Shown here one piece after another: positions 1-8,508 of a DNA stretch of 19,226 nt. The notes beneath the pieces were generated by a model. The model was given only the letters and a program-made list of their open reading frames with translations, was not told the DNA's origin and searched no databases. Where the stretch lies: positions 1 to 19,226 of the forward strand of contig CAZPWQ010000064.1 in the NCBI GenBank assembly GCA_964590495.1, given 5' to 3'. The DNA comes from CAZPWQ01 sp964590495. Lineage in GTDB: Bacteria > Bacteroidota > Rhodothermia > Balneolales > Balneolaceae. A program made the position numbers and the translations under genes. Each line of letters opens with the position of its first letter. Positions within the stretch are counted from its first letter, which is position 1.

Positions 1-1
1 A

Positions 2-3000
2 AATATCTTCGAAAAAAGCCTTTCTACACGGGAAGAGGGGATTCCCTTTACTTTTTATGAAGGTCCTCCGACGGCCAATGGCAAGCCCGGCATTCATCAT
101 GTGATGTCGCGTACGGTGAAAGATATGTTCTGTCGTTATAAAACCCTGAAAGGTTTCAGGGTTGAACGAAAAGGAGGATGGGATACCCACGGGTTACCTG
201 TTGAGATCGAGGTAGAGAAAGAACTGGGTCTTGAGGGCCGCGCCCAGGTTGAGGAGTTTGGCGTTGCTGAATATAATGAGAAGTGCCGGACCAGTGTTCT
301 CAGGTATAAGGATTTATGGGATAAACTTACCAATCGCATGGCATATTGGGTTGACCTTGACGATCCTTATGTGACGTTTGATAACGAGTATATAGAATCG
401 GTTTGGTGGGCATTTAAGACGCTGTATGAAAAGGGACTTGTTTATCAGGGATATAAAATCCAGTGGTATTCTCCCGGCAGCGGTACCGTTTTATCATCGC
501 ATGAGGTTAGCCTTGGATATGAAGAGATCCAGGACCCGTCGATTTTTGTAAAGTTTAAGGTGGGGCTGGCTGAAGATGTCTATTTTCTAGCCTGGACAAC
601 GACACCATGGACGATCGTTTCAAATATGGCTCTCGCGGTTAATCCAAAGCTGACGTATGCTAAAATCAAGCTTTCGGAAGGCGATCGTACAGAGCATTAT
701 ATTCTTGCCAAAGATTGCCTGGAGGATGTCATCGATCACGACTACGAAATCGTCGAGGAATATTCCGGTAAAGATTTGATCGACTGGACCTACGATCCTG
801 TATTTGAATATGCCCTGAAAAAATATGACAGGGAAGAAGCCTGGAGGGTTATTCCTGCTGATTATGTAACCACCGACGAAGGTACCGGTATTGTGCATAC
901 CGCACCGGCTTTTGGTGCCGATGACTTTGAATCATGCAAGAAGGCTGATATCCCGATGTTCAATCCTATCGATCTTGAGGGTAAATTTACTGAAGACGCT
1001 CCCGATTTTGAAGGCCAGTGGTTTAAGGAAGCCGACAAAGATATTTCACGTGCTATAAAGGACAAACATCTGATGTATAAGCACGAAACGCATATCCATA
1101 ATTATCCTTTCGACTGGCGGAAGGGAACACCTTTGATGTCATATCCCGTTGAGTCATGGTTTATTCGTACGACTGATGTTAAAGACAAAATGGTGAACTA
1201 CAATAAGAAGATAAACTGGAAACCACCAAGTACGGGGACCGGACGCTTTGGGACGTGGCTTGAAAATAATGTTGACTGGGCAGTCTCGCGCCAGCGTTAC
1301 TGGGGAACTCCCATCCCGTTATGGATGAGCGATAAAGATTCCGATTATATCGAGGTTATAGGCAGCGTTGAAGAGCTGAAGAAGAAGGCGGGTTTGCCTG
1401 ATGATGAGAAAATAGATCTGCACCGTCCCTATATCGATGAAATTACATGGAAAGGTCCAAAGGGCGGAACCATGCGTCGTATTCCGGACCTGCTTGATGT
1501 TTGGTTCGATTCCGGTTCCATGCCTTTTGCACAGTGGCATTATCCTTTTGAGAATAAAAAGAAATTCAAGAATAATTTCCCTGCTGATTTTATAGCGGAA
1601 GGTGTCGATCAGACGCGCGGCTGGTTTTATACGCTGCACGCACTCGGAACCATGCTGTTTGATCAGCCCGCATATAAGAATGTGGTTTCCAATGGACTGG
1701 TACTCGACGAAAACGGTGAAAAGATGAGCAAGTCGAAAGGGAATACTGTTGAGCCGTTTGATGTGATCCAGAAGTATGGTGCTGATACTGTTCGCTGGTA
1801 TATGATGAGCAATTCATCACCATGGGAAAACCTGAAATTCAGTACGGATGGTCTGGAAGAAACCCAGCGAAAGTTTTTTAATACTATTGTAAATACCTAT
1901 TCGTTCTTTGCCATGTATGCTAATATTGACGGCTTTACCTATTCGGGCGCACCGATACCCGTGGGGGACAGAGTTGAGATGGACCGATGGGTGATTTCCC
2001 GGCTCAACACTACTGTCAAGTTGGTCGATGAGTATCTGGGTGATTATGAACCCACCAAGGCTGCCCGTGAGATAGAAGGTTTTGTAGAAGAATTAAGTAA
2101 CTGGTTCGTGCGGCGAAATCGCCGTCGTTTCTGGAAAGAAGGCAAGAGCCTGGATAAAACGGCCGCTTACCAGACTCTGTATGAATGCCTGGTAGATATA
2201 TCGAAACTGCTGAGCCCCATTGCCCCGTTTTTGGGAGAATGGCTGTATCAGCGCCTGAATCAGGTTACGAAACAGGATGAGGAATCGGTTCATATCTCCT
2301 TTTATCCGACAGTTGAAGAAACGGCCATTGACAAGCAGCTGGAACACAGAATGGAGCTGGCTCGTCAGATATCTTCTATGGTTTTGAGCCTTCGTAATAA
2401 AATTGAAATAAATGTAAGGCAACCGCTGGCCCGGATTATTCTGCCGCTTGAAGACGATGAAGACCGGCAGGCAATTGAGTCGGTTAAGAATATTATTCTG
2501 GATGAAGTGAACGTTAAGGATATTGAATTTGTGGATGATGATTCAGGAATCGTCAAGAAATCCGCAAAGCCTAATTTCTCTGTACTTGGCAAAAAGCTGG
2601 GAGAAAAAATGAAGTCACTTACTCCCAGGGTAAGAGAGCTTTCAACAGAAGAAATAACCGACTATGAAAAGAACGGCTCCATTGAGCTTGATCTTGGCGA
2701 ACATGGTATTGTGCGCCTGGGCAGCGAAGATCTGGAAATCAGGCGGGATGGATTGGAGGGCTGGTCTGTTGAAACAGAAAACGGCTTGAGTGTGGCTCTC
2801 GATACGGAGCTTAGTACCGAGCTTGTTCAAGAAGGATTGGCACGGGAATTTGTCAACCGCATTCAAAACATGCGTAAGGAAGCAGATTTTGAAGTGGTTG
2901 ACCGTATAGAAATTGGTTTCGACGGCTCTGATCAGCTTGAAGATTCAATTGAGTCGATGGAAGCTTATATTAAAAGTGAGACGCTGGCCGAAAACATTTT

Positions 3001-3091
3001 ACCTAAAAAACTTGAAGTTTCGGATTTTGTGAAAACCTGGGAAATCGGTGAAGAAGACTGCACCATTTCCATCCGAAGAAATCCCAATTAA
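2..3091 (+). CDS. ileS: Isoleucyl-tRNA synthetase, type 2 (5' partial)
   Basis: Charges tRNA-Ile with isoleucine in the cytoplasm (EC 6.1.1.5). The reading frame is open from base 2, giving 1029 visible residues; the usual family length suggests that only about 25-30 N-terminal residues lie outside the window. Visible in order: the class I signature region G-P-P-T-A-N-G-K-P-G-I-H-H at bases 59-100; the CP1 editing domain with WTTTPWT (residues 198-204 from base 2) and GTGIVHTAPAFGADDFE (294-310); KMSKS at bases 1721-1735 (residue 574); then an anticodon-binding domain. There is no C-terminal Cys4 zinc module, which fits the eukaryote-like type 2 family typical of Bacteroidota. The signature reads GIHH, not HIGH: first and third positions swapped, a form tied to mupirocin hyper-resistance. 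It heads a probable operon with the next two genes; the spacing to traR/dksA is 16 bases. Confidence 0.97.
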   Translation, partial: NIFEKSLSTREEGIPFTFYEGPPTANGKPGIHHVMSRTVKDMFCRYKTLKGFRVERKGGWDTHGLPVEIEVEKELGLEGRAQVEEFGVAEYNEKCRTSVLRYKDLWDKLTNRMAYWVDLDDPYVTFDNEYIESVWWAFKTLYEKGLVYQGYKIQWYSPGSGTVLSSHEVSLGYEEIQDPSIFVKFKVGLAEDVYFLAWTTTPWTIVSNMALAVNPKLTYAKIKLSEGDRTEHYILAKDCLEDVIDHDYEIVEEYSGKDLIDWTYDPVFEYALKKYDREEAWRVIPADYVTTDEGTGIVHTAPAFGADDFESCKKADIPMFNPIDLEGKFTEDAPDFEGQWFKEADKDISRAIKDKHLMYKHETHIHNYPFDWRKGTPLMSYPVESWFIRTTDVKDKMVNYNKKINWKPPSTGTGRFGTWLENNVDWAVSRQRYWGTPIPLWMSDKDSDYIEVIGSVEELKKKAGLPDDEKIDLHRPYIDEITWKGPKGGTMRRIPDLLDVWFDSGSMPFAQWHYPFENKKKFKNNFPADFIAEGVDQTRGWFYTLHALGTMLFDQPAYKNVVSNGLVLDENGEKMSKSKGNTVEPFDVIQKYGADTVRWYMMSNSSPWENLKFSTDGLEETQRKFFNTIVNTYSFFAMYANIDGFTYSGAPIPVGDRVEMDRWVISRLNTTVKLVDEYLGDYEPTKAAREIEGFVEELSNWFVRRNRRRFWKEGKSLDKTAAYQTLYECLVDISKLLSPIAPFLGEWLYQRLNQVTKQDEESVHISFYPTVEETAIDKQLEHRMELARQISSMVLSLRNKIEINVRQPLARIILPLEDDEDRQAIESVKNIILDEVNVKDIEFVDDDSGIVKKSAKPNFSVLGKKLGEKMKSLTPRVRELSTEEITDYEKNGSIELDLGEHGIVRLGSEDLEIRRDGLEGWSVETENGLSVALDTELSTELVQEGLAREFVNRIQNMRKEADFEVVDRIEIGFDGSDQLEDSIESMEAYIKSETLAENILPKKLEVSDFVKTWEIGEEDCTISIRRNPN

Positions 3092-3107
3092 TTAAACTGA
3101 TTTAGTT

Positions 3108-3512
3108 ATGGCATCTGCAAAAAAAGACAAAGAGCAGGAACATATTTCTCCATACACGAATGAAGAACTGGAATATTTTCGCGAGATAATCATCAAAAAA
3201 CGTGATGAAGCTGAGAAGGAGCTTGATTCGCTCCAAAGCTCCCTGCGTGATAGTATGGAGAATGCTTCTGATGAATCGGCTTATTCCTTCCATATGGCGG
3301 ATGCCGGCACTGATGCACAGGAACGTGAAAAAACCTATATGTTATATAACCGCACGCGCAAATTTATCCGTTATCTGGATGATGCTCTTAAGCGTATTGA
3401 CAATAAAACCTATGGCATTTGCAAGGTGACGGGCAAGAAAATTTCCAAAGGCAGGCTTGAAGCTGTTCCGCACACTCAATTGAGCATCGAAGCCAAGCTG
3501 AAGCGTCGATGA
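3108..3512 (+). CDS. TraR/DksA-family transcriptional regulator, degenerate zinc finger
   Basis: A 134-residue protein of the TraR/DksA family, whose members enter the RNA polymerase secondary channel and, with ppGpp, tune stable-RNA and amino-acid promoters. Residues 17-100 are rich in charged heptads and form the expected antiparallel coiled coil, with an acidic tip near D65 and D69. The C-terminal region at 103-130 aligns with the usual C4 zinc finger, but C105 is the only cysteine in the protein: the second position is Thr108 and the last pair is missing. Such Cys-poor forms are common in Bacteroidota as I recall. The position between ileS and lspA, co-directional and closely spaced, supports a shared transcript. 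There is no good Shine-Dalgarno; the ATG is chosen because it follows the ileS stop by 16 bases. Family certain, target promoters unknown. Confidence 0.88.
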   Translation: MASAKKDKEQEHISPYTNEELEYFREIIIKKRDEAEKELDSLQSSLRDSMENASDESAYSFHMADAGTDAQEREKTYMLYNRTRKFIRYLDDALKRIDNKTYGICKVTGKKISKGRLEAVPHTQLSIEAKLKRR

Positions 3513-3543
3513 ATTTATCTGTGAGCCTACCAACTGCGAGCAA

Positions 3544-4158
3544 TTGAATAAAAAGAAATTAACTGTTTTAGGAATTCCGATAGTAGTAGTTGTGATTATT
3601 GATCAACTCACCAAGTATTGGATTCGAACATCACCTGAATGGCAGAACCTGGATATTATTCCCGGTTGGCTTGCTTTTCGCTATACCCAGAACCCGGGCA
3701 TGGCGCTTGGGATGCGCTGGGCACCGACAGAAGTAATCAGCATCATTGCTATTCTTGCCACAATCGGCATCCTCGGATACGTGCTTTACACTATGGAACG
3801 GGCCAAAACAGGTTATTTAGTCTGTATGGGACTGATTCTGGGCGGAGCTATAGGCAACATCGTTGACCGCCTGGTTATGGCGCACATAGAATCTTACGGT
3901 GGTGTTCTTGAAGGACATGTGGTTGATTTTATTTTTTTCACTTTACAGATCAACGACTATTCCGTTTTCCCCTACATTTTTAATGTAGCGGATATGGCCA
4001 TAAGCTGTGCCATTATAACTATGCTTATTTTTCATAACCGGATTATGCCGACAGAAGATGGATCGACGTTGGAAGAACAACACAGAAAAGAAGTAGCGCT
4101 TTCCGAACCGGAACAATCTTCATTAAAAGAATCTCCCGATTTTCACGACAAGGCGTAA
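3544..4158 (+). CDS. lspA: Lipoprotein signal peptidase (signal peptidase II)
   Basis: An inner-membrane aspartyl protease that cleaves prolipoprotein signal peptides before the lipidated cysteine (EC 3.4.23.36). It is 204 residues long, with four hydrophobic segments at about 7-25, 62-83, 91-108 and 142-164. The two catalytic aspartates are visible: D108 in GNIVDR and D150 in FNVADMAIS. The conserved YTQNPG motif (45-52 region) is also present. A hydrophilic tail of about 35 residues follows the last membrane segment, longer than in E. coli. The start is a TTG at 3544, since no in-frame ATG or GTG exists between the upstream in-frame stop at 3499 and the first membrane segment. The stop codon is the first three bases of the heptamer repeat that follows. 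A plausible client in this window is the SMP-30-like lipoprotein at 17998-19011. Confidence 0.95.
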   Translation: MNKKKLTVLGIPIVVVVIIDQLTKYWIRTSPEWQNLDIIPGWLAFRYTQNPGMALGMRWAPTEVISIIAILATIGILGYVLYTMERAKTGYLVCMGLILGGAIGNIVDRLVMAHIESYGGVLEGHVVDFIFFTLQINDYSVFPYIFNVADMAISCAIITMLIFHNRIMPTEDGSTLEEQHRKEVALSEPEQSSLKESPDFHDKA

Positions 4159-4496
4159 TACGTAACGAGTAATGCGTAATTGGTGCTCCTTCTAAATCTT
4201 TCAGTTACACCTTGCCTGTCAGTTTTCAAAAAAGTCATTTAGTGTATCATGTGTCATGCTGAATTTATTTCAGCATCTGTTCCCCGCATCCAAGTAAAAG
4301 CTACTGCGGGATTCCCTGCCGAAGATCCTGAAACGAGTTCAGGATGACACCGTTGTGGGGGCGGGAAAATTAATGGCCTAGCTTATTAAAGGAAATAATG
4401 TGAAAGGAATAGTAACTTTACTGCGCTCAGAAACTTAGACAGGCTCAAAAATTCCGTTTAGCCACGGAAAAGTTACGCATTACGCAATACGCATTA
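4156..4496. repeat. Non-coding element with inverted heptamer-repeat ends
   Basis: This fills the whole 342-base gap between the converging lspA and ribBA genes; no credible ORF is present. The left end (4156-4181) and right end (4471-4496) are imperfect inverted repeats, 21 of 26 positions pairing. Each end is itself a degenerate tandem of 7-bp units of the form TAATGCG (left: TAATACG, TAACGAG, TAATGCG). The left end overlaps the lspA stop codon and the right end stops four bases before the ribBA stop. I could not identify a target-site duplication or a transposase. A small non-autonomous mobile element or an intergenic repeat of unknown role are both possible. Confidence 0.6.
4251..4350. 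repeat. Cloverleaf-like palindromic element, copy 1
   Basis: A 100-base stretch that can fold into a four-stem cloverleaf. The closing stem is 4251-4263 with 4338-4350 (12 of 13 pairs). Inner hairpins are 4256-4263/4269-4276 (8 bp perfect, 5-base loop), 4283-4288/4305-4310 (6 bp) and 4325-4332/4338-4345 (8 bp perfect, 5-base loop). The outer ends read TGTCATGCTGAA and TTCAGGATGACA, and GCCGAAGA occurs inside. The same signatures recur at 17821-17960, so the two appear to be one family. It may act as a bidirectional terminator or RNA-stability element for lspA and ribBA. Confidence 0.6.
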
Positions 4497-4500
4497 AACC

Positions 4501-5766
4501 TCACTCATCCGTAACAATGCTTTTAAGATACTTCGGACTGTGTGGATCCAGCTCGTCCAGATCCAGCTCATGACCCATTTTGTCGCGCTTTGTTTTGAGA
4601 TAGCGGACGTTTTCGGGATAAGCTCCTACTTCTATGGGTACACGCTCAACCATTTCAAGACCGAAGCTTTTCAGTCCCACACGTTTGACGGGGTTATTAG
4701 TCATCAGCCGTAATTTTGTGATATCCAGAGCACGAAGTATCTGGGCGCCGACACCGTAATCGCGATGATCCGGTTCAAAGCCCAGCGCCTCGTTAGCTTC
4801 AACCGTGTCCATACCCTGTTCCTGGAGTTTATAAGCTTTCAGCTTGTTGGCAAGACCGATACCTCGGCCTTCCTGGTTCATATAGAGGACAACACCTTTG
4901 CCCTCCTTCTCAACTTTCAGCAGTGCCTGGTGAAGCTGTTCACCGCAGTCGCACCGTTTGGATCCGAAAATATCGCCGGTTATACACGAGGAGTGTACCC
5001 GAACAAGAACAGGATCGCCTTCCTCCCATTCACCCTTGGCCAGCGCCAGGTGATGGTCGCCCGTCAATCTTTCCTGGAATGCATGCATGGTAAAATCGCC
5101 GTATATAGTAGGCAGGTTTACATCAACGATCTTGCGAACGAGTGATTCGTTCTGCATGCGATAGGCTATAAGATCCTTGATGGAGATAAATTTCATATCA
5201 AACTCTTCGGCTATTTCTACGAGATCGGGTACCCGTGCCATTGCGCCGTTATCTTTCATAATCTCACATATGATTCCGGCCGGCTTGAGACCGGCAAGCT
5301 TGGCCAGATCGATAGCCGCTTCTGTATGTCCGGCACGGCGTAATACTCCTCCGTTCATCCCTATCAGAGGGAAAATATGGCCTGGTCGTCGAAAGGCTTC
5401 CGGCTCGGCATCGTCTTTAATCAGCTCGCGAATAGTACTGGCGCGATCTGCAGCTGAGATTCCCGTGGAAGTCAATCCCTTGTGGTCAACCGAGACAGTA
5501 AATGCTGCTTCATCAGGGTCGGCACCTTCGGAAACCATATAATCAAGATTGAGCGAATACGCCTTCTCCCGGGTAATTGGGACGCAGATAAGACCACGTC
5601 CGTGCTTGGCCATGAGGTTAATCATTTCGGGCGTGACTTTTTCTGCAGCCATTACAAAGTCGCCCTCATTCTCACGATCTTCATCATCCGCGACAATAAC
5701 TATACGGCCCTGTTTGATATCCTCGATAGCCGATTCAATACTGTCAAATTTTATATCAGCGGACAT
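4501..5766 (-). CDS. ribBA: Bifunctional DHBP synthase / GTP cyclohydrolase II
   Basis: Catalyses both entry steps of riboflavin synthesis: ribulose 5-phosphate to 3,4-dihydroxy-2-butanone 4-phosphate (EC 4.1.99.12) and GTP to the diaminopyrimidine intermediate (EC 3.5.4.25). At 421 residues it matches the usual fusion. The N-terminal RibB domain (about 1-205) carries the acidic DDEDRENEGD loop at 27-36 and RRAGHTEA at 143-150. The C-terminal RibA domain (about 208-405) has the zinc cysteines C261, C272 and C274 and the NQEGRGIGL motif at 297-305. All key residues are present, so both activities are expected. The gene starts 13 bases after the yajC stop and is probably transcribed with it. 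No riboswitch-like (FMN) leader is visible, since the gene lies second in its unit. Confidence 0.97.
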   Translation of the reverse strand: MSADIKFDSIESAIEDIKQGRIVIVADDEDRENEGDFVMAAEKVTPEMINLMAKHGRGLICVPITREKAYSLNLDYMVSEGADPDEAAFTVSVDHKGLTSTGISAADRASTIRELIKDDAEPEAFRRPGHIFPLIGMNGGVLRRAGHTEAAIDLAKLAGLKPAGIICEIMKDNGAMARVPDLVEIAEEFDMKFISIKDLIAYRMQNESLVRKIVDVNLPTIYGDFTMHAFQERLTGDHHLALAKGEWEEGDPVLVRVHSSCITGDIFGSKRCDCGEQLHQALLKVEKEGKGVVLYMNQEGRGIGLANKLKAYKLQEQGMDTVEANEALGFEPDHRDYGVGAQILRALDITKLRLMTNNPVKRVGLKSFGLEMVERVPIEVGAYPENVRYLKTKRDKMGHELDLDELDPHSPKYLKSIVTDE

Positions 5767-5779
5767 AAGAGAAGTTACT

Positions 5780-6091
5780 TTATTTATTGTTTTGATTGGG
5801 ATTTACATCGGTAATGGAATTCTTCTTGAATCGAGCTTTAACCCCGCTGTCTATCTGTGCTAAAACAGTATCATCATCAATAGTTGTAACCTGAGCGATC
5901 ATTCCGCCGGAAGTAACAATTTTATCTCCTTTTTTCAGGTTATCCACCTTTTTTTGAATTTCTTTCTGGCGCTGACTTTGGGGGCGGATGATGAAGAAAT
6001 AGAAAATAAGAAATATAGCTCCAAGAAAAATCAGGTTCATCCATCCTGCATCATCGGGCGATCCCATCAGGAAAAGTGCGGTATCAAACAT
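5780..6091 (-). CDS. yajC: Preprotein translocase accessory subunit YajC
   Basis: A 103-residue inner-membrane protein that associates with the SecDF complex and supports SecYEG-dependent export. It shows the family plan: a short periplasmic N-terminus, one membrane helix at about 17-36 ending in the hallmark IIRPQSQRQKE, then a soluble domain with LKKGDKIVTSGGMIAQV (53-69) and the beta-rich remainder. The length is typical. The ATG at 6091 is the only start that leaves the membrane helix intact. A Bacteroidota-type promoter lies directly upstream (6134-6164), so yajC is likely the first gene of a yajC-ribBA unit. secD/secF are not in the window. Confidence 0.95.
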   Translation of the reverse strand: MFDTALFLMGSPDDAGWMNLIFLGAIFLIFYFFIIRPQSQRQKEIQKKVDNLKKGDKIVTSGGMIAQVTTIDDDTVLAQIDSGVKARFKKNSITDVNPNQNNK

Positions 6092-6133
6092 GTAATAGTG
6101 GTCTTAAGAGTTTGTGGTCAGTTATATAGCATC

Positions 6134-6164
6134 CAAAGATACCATTTTTGTAAACGTGCCACAA
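6134..6164 (-). promoter_or_regulatory. Bacteroidota-type promoter of yajC-ribBA
   Basis: On the minus strand the sequence reads TTG (6164-6162), then 20 bases, then TATCTTTG (6141-6134). This matches the Bacteroidota primary-sigma consensus of TTTG/TTG near -33 and TAnnTTTG near -7. It would start transcription near 6127 and give a leader of about 36 bases before the yajC ATG. Confidence 0.55.
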
Positions 6165-6187
6165 TTCATTGTATAACGTCCTGCAGA

Positions 6188-8311
6188 TCAATTATTATGA
6201 ATTTTCTTACCGTTTGAGGCGTACTCTCTCAGAACGGGAGCAGGAGTGAAGCGGGGACCAAGCTCTTCGGCATATTTTTCCATACGATCTGCAATAGTAC
6301 CAGTCCCGGTCCGGTCGACATAGCGAAATGGCCCACCCAGGAAGGGTGGAAAGCCCAATCCAAGAACAGCTCCAAGATCTCCGTCAGTCGGATTTTGGAG
6401 GATTTCATCCTGCAGGCACCAGGCGGCTTCGTTGATCATGACCAGTGACATTCGCTGTTGAACGGTTTCGGCATCAAAGCCTTTACGTTCCGGACCGCCG
6501 AAAAATTGATAAATTTCCTGATTTGGCTCTTTCTTTTTTAATTTGTCTCCTTTTTTCACATAGTGGTAGAACCCCTTCCTGTTTTTTCTGCCTTTATAGC
6601 CATTCTGAAAAAGCTTTGTTGGCTTGTCACTCGGATTAACACCGCGTTCCGCAAACATATCCCTGAGAACTTCGGTTATGTGGGCGGCCACATCGATTCC
6701 CACCTCATCAAATAATGCCGCCGGTCCAACAGGAAAACCAAACTGCTTCATATTGCTGTCGAGTTGCTCAATACTGATCCCCTCTTCCAGCAGCATAAGC
6801 GCCTCATTCATAAAAGGCGCCAGAATACGGGTGGTGTAGAAACCCGGACCGTCGTTAACAACTATAACATGCTTGCCCTGACGAATACCCACTTCCCGTG
6901 CGGTGGCCGTGACCCAGCCGGCGGTTTGTCCGGTAACGATAACCTCCAAAAGCGGCATTTTCGGAACGGGCGAGAAGTAATGCATCCCTATAACCTGGTC
7001 GGGTCGCTCAGAAGCTTCCGCGATTTTTGATATGGGCAGCGATGATGTATTGGAGGCAAAAATGCATCGCTCAGGAATCACTTCTTCAACCTCCCGGACA
7101 ATGGATTTTTTCAGATCGAGATCCTCAAATACCGCCTCGATTACCAGGTCGACATTTTCAAATCCTTTATAATCTGCTGTAGGTGTAACTAAGCCGGATG
7201 TACGATCCCGTTCGAATTTGGATATAATATTTTTCTTTTTTTGATCTTCAAGACGTTTCCAGATCACTTTTTTCCCTTCCACCGCCTGTTCGATCTCCTG
7301 GTCTTTCAGCAATACCCGGAACTCATTGTTGGCACTGATATCCGCAATACCCGAGCCCATAAGGCCCGCTCCGAGTACGCCGATCTTTTGTGTATCAGCC
7401 GCTTTCTCTTTCTGTGGATTTTTCTTTGCGCCCTGCATGGCAAAAAAGAGATTGACCAGCGCCTTTGATTCCCCGGTGGCAGCCAGTTTGCCGAAATTCC
7501 GGGATTCAAGGTCGAGTCCCGAGCGCATCCCGTTTTCGTAACCTTCCTCAACACACTCAATAATTTTAAATGGTGCCGGGTAGTTACCTTTGGTATTTGA
7601 TTTTGCACGTTTCCGGGCCTGACTAAAGATTATCTTTCGTCCCGGACCCGTGCCTTCCAGCAGTTGATGGGCCAGGCTTCGTTTATCCTTCCTCTCAAAT
7701 TCGCCGCTTCTTAAGCTGTATATTGCCTTTTTGGCAGCGGTTATCAGCGCATCTTTATGCGTCAGTTCATCAATCAGTCCCATTTTATACGCTTTGCGCG
7801 TGTAGATATTTTTGCCGGTCAGCATGTAGGTCAGTGCGTTTTGAACTCCGATCAGTCTCGGAAGGCGCTGTGTGCCTCCGCCGCCGGGAAGCAGCCCCAG
7901 TTTTACTTCGGGTTGTCCCATGACGGTCTTAAAATGCTCTGATGCCACGCGATAGGTGCACGCCATGGCCACTTCAAGTCCGCCGCCCAGGCAGGAACCA
8001 TGAATAGTAGCGACTACAGGTTTGTTAAACCGGTCGATACGCAACAGCAGTTGATTGCCCGTCCGGCTCAATTCTTCAATCTCTTCAGGTGCTTTCTTGT
8101 TTTTTAGCATCTCCACATCGGCACCGGCGATAAAGTTATTTTTTTTACCGCTGACCAGGATGATGCCGTCGATATCCTCAGTTTCAAATTGATCGAGCAA
8201 CTTCCTGAATTCACCGATCAGCTCTTCATTAAGCTTGTTCACTTTTTCGCCCGGCTGATCCAGTGTGACGATGGCAATATTTTTTTCTTTAGTTACGGAC
8301 AAATAATTCAT
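6188..8311 (-). CDS. fadJ: Fatty-acid oxidation multifunctional enzyme, alpha subunit (FadJ type)
   Basis: Performs enoyl-CoA hydration and NAD-dependent 3-hydroxyacyl-CoA oxidation in beta-oxidation, working as a complex with the FadI thiolase. It is 707 residues from the ATG at 8311 (E. coli FadJ: 714). The N-terminal hydratase domain (about 1-190) has the oxyanion-hole GACLGGGLE-like stretch GSCLGGGLE and the two catalytic glutamates E113 and E135. The NAD domain carries GAGLMGSG at 314-321, and the dehydrogenase catalytic pair is H444 (GMHYFSPVPKMPL) with E456. The C-terminal helical domain is complete. The closest resemblance is to FadJ (DQPGEKVNKLN opening, FIAGADVEML). An alternative in-frame ATG lies 6 bases upstream (8317). 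It is downstream of fadI on the same strand, with a repeat-containing gap of about 200 bases. Confidence 0.94.
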   Translation of the reverse strand: MNYLSVTKEKNIAIVTLDQPGEKVNKLNEELIGEFRKLLDQFETEDIDGIILVSGKKNNFIAGADVEMLKNKKAPEEIEELSRTGNQLLLRIDRFNKPVVATIHGSCLGGGLEVAMACTYRVASEHFKTVMGQPEVKLGLLPGGGGTQRLPRLIGVQNALTYMLTGKNIYTRKAYKMGLIDELTHKDALITAAKKAIYSLRSGEFERKDKRSLAHQLLEGTGPGRKIIFSQARKRAKSNTKGNYPAPFKIIECVEEGYENGMRSGLDLESRNFGKLAATGESKALVNLFFAMQGAKKNPQKEKAADTQKIGVLGAGLMGSGIADISANNEFRVLLKDQEIEQAVEGKKVIWKRLEDQKKKNIISKFERDRTSGLVTPTADYKGFENVDLVIEAVFEDLDLKKSIVREVEEVIPERCIFASNTSSLPISKIAEASERPDQVIGMHYFSPVPKMPLLEVIVTGQTAGWVTATAREVGIRQGKHVIVVNDGPGFYTTRILAPFMNEALMLLEEGISIEQLDSNMKQFGFPVGPAALFDEVGIDVAAHITEVLRDMFAERGVNPSDKPTKLFQNGYKGRKNRKGFYHYVKKGDKLKKKEPNQEIYQFFGGPERKGFDAETVQQRMSLVMINEAAWCLQDEILQNPTDGDLGAVLGLGFPPFLGGPFRYVDRTGTGTIADRMEKYAEELGPRFTPAPVLREYASNGKKIHNN

Positions 8312-8328
8312 AATCATTTCATTTTTTA

Positions 8329-8508
8329 AAATCCGAAAACCTAAAAGGACAAATTCGAAGCACAAATGTTCTAAATCCGAAACGGCTGCTGATTTTCAAG
8401 TATTCACCATTCATGGAGTAGTGTGATTATATACAAAATAGAAAATTCGAATTACTAGTTATCGGCTAGCAAGAAGTTTGGAATTTTGGTCATTTGGATT
8501 TCGAATTT
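8329..8508. repeat. Imperfect inverted repeat in the fadI-fadJ spacer
   Basis: Arms 8329-8361 and 8476-8508 pair at 22 of 33 positions when read as inverted copies, and both are built from AAATTCGAA/AAATCCGAA-like words. TTCGAA or close variants recur at about 8353, 8446 and 8501, and AAATCCGAAA appears twice (about 8329 and 8374). It resembles AT-rich, TCGAA-rich dispersed intergenic repeats I remember from other environmental bacteria, but I cannot confirm that here. The right arm begins a few bases after the fadI stop and the left arm ends just before the fadJ start, so the element spans the whole spacer. Confidence 0.45.

Noticed and set aside
5177..5863. Plus-strand open frames of 104-121 codons antisense to ribBA and yajC
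   Set aside because: ribBA and yajC are certain genes on the minus strand; the antisense frames have no recognisable domain, and their composition follows from the codon pattern of the real genes.
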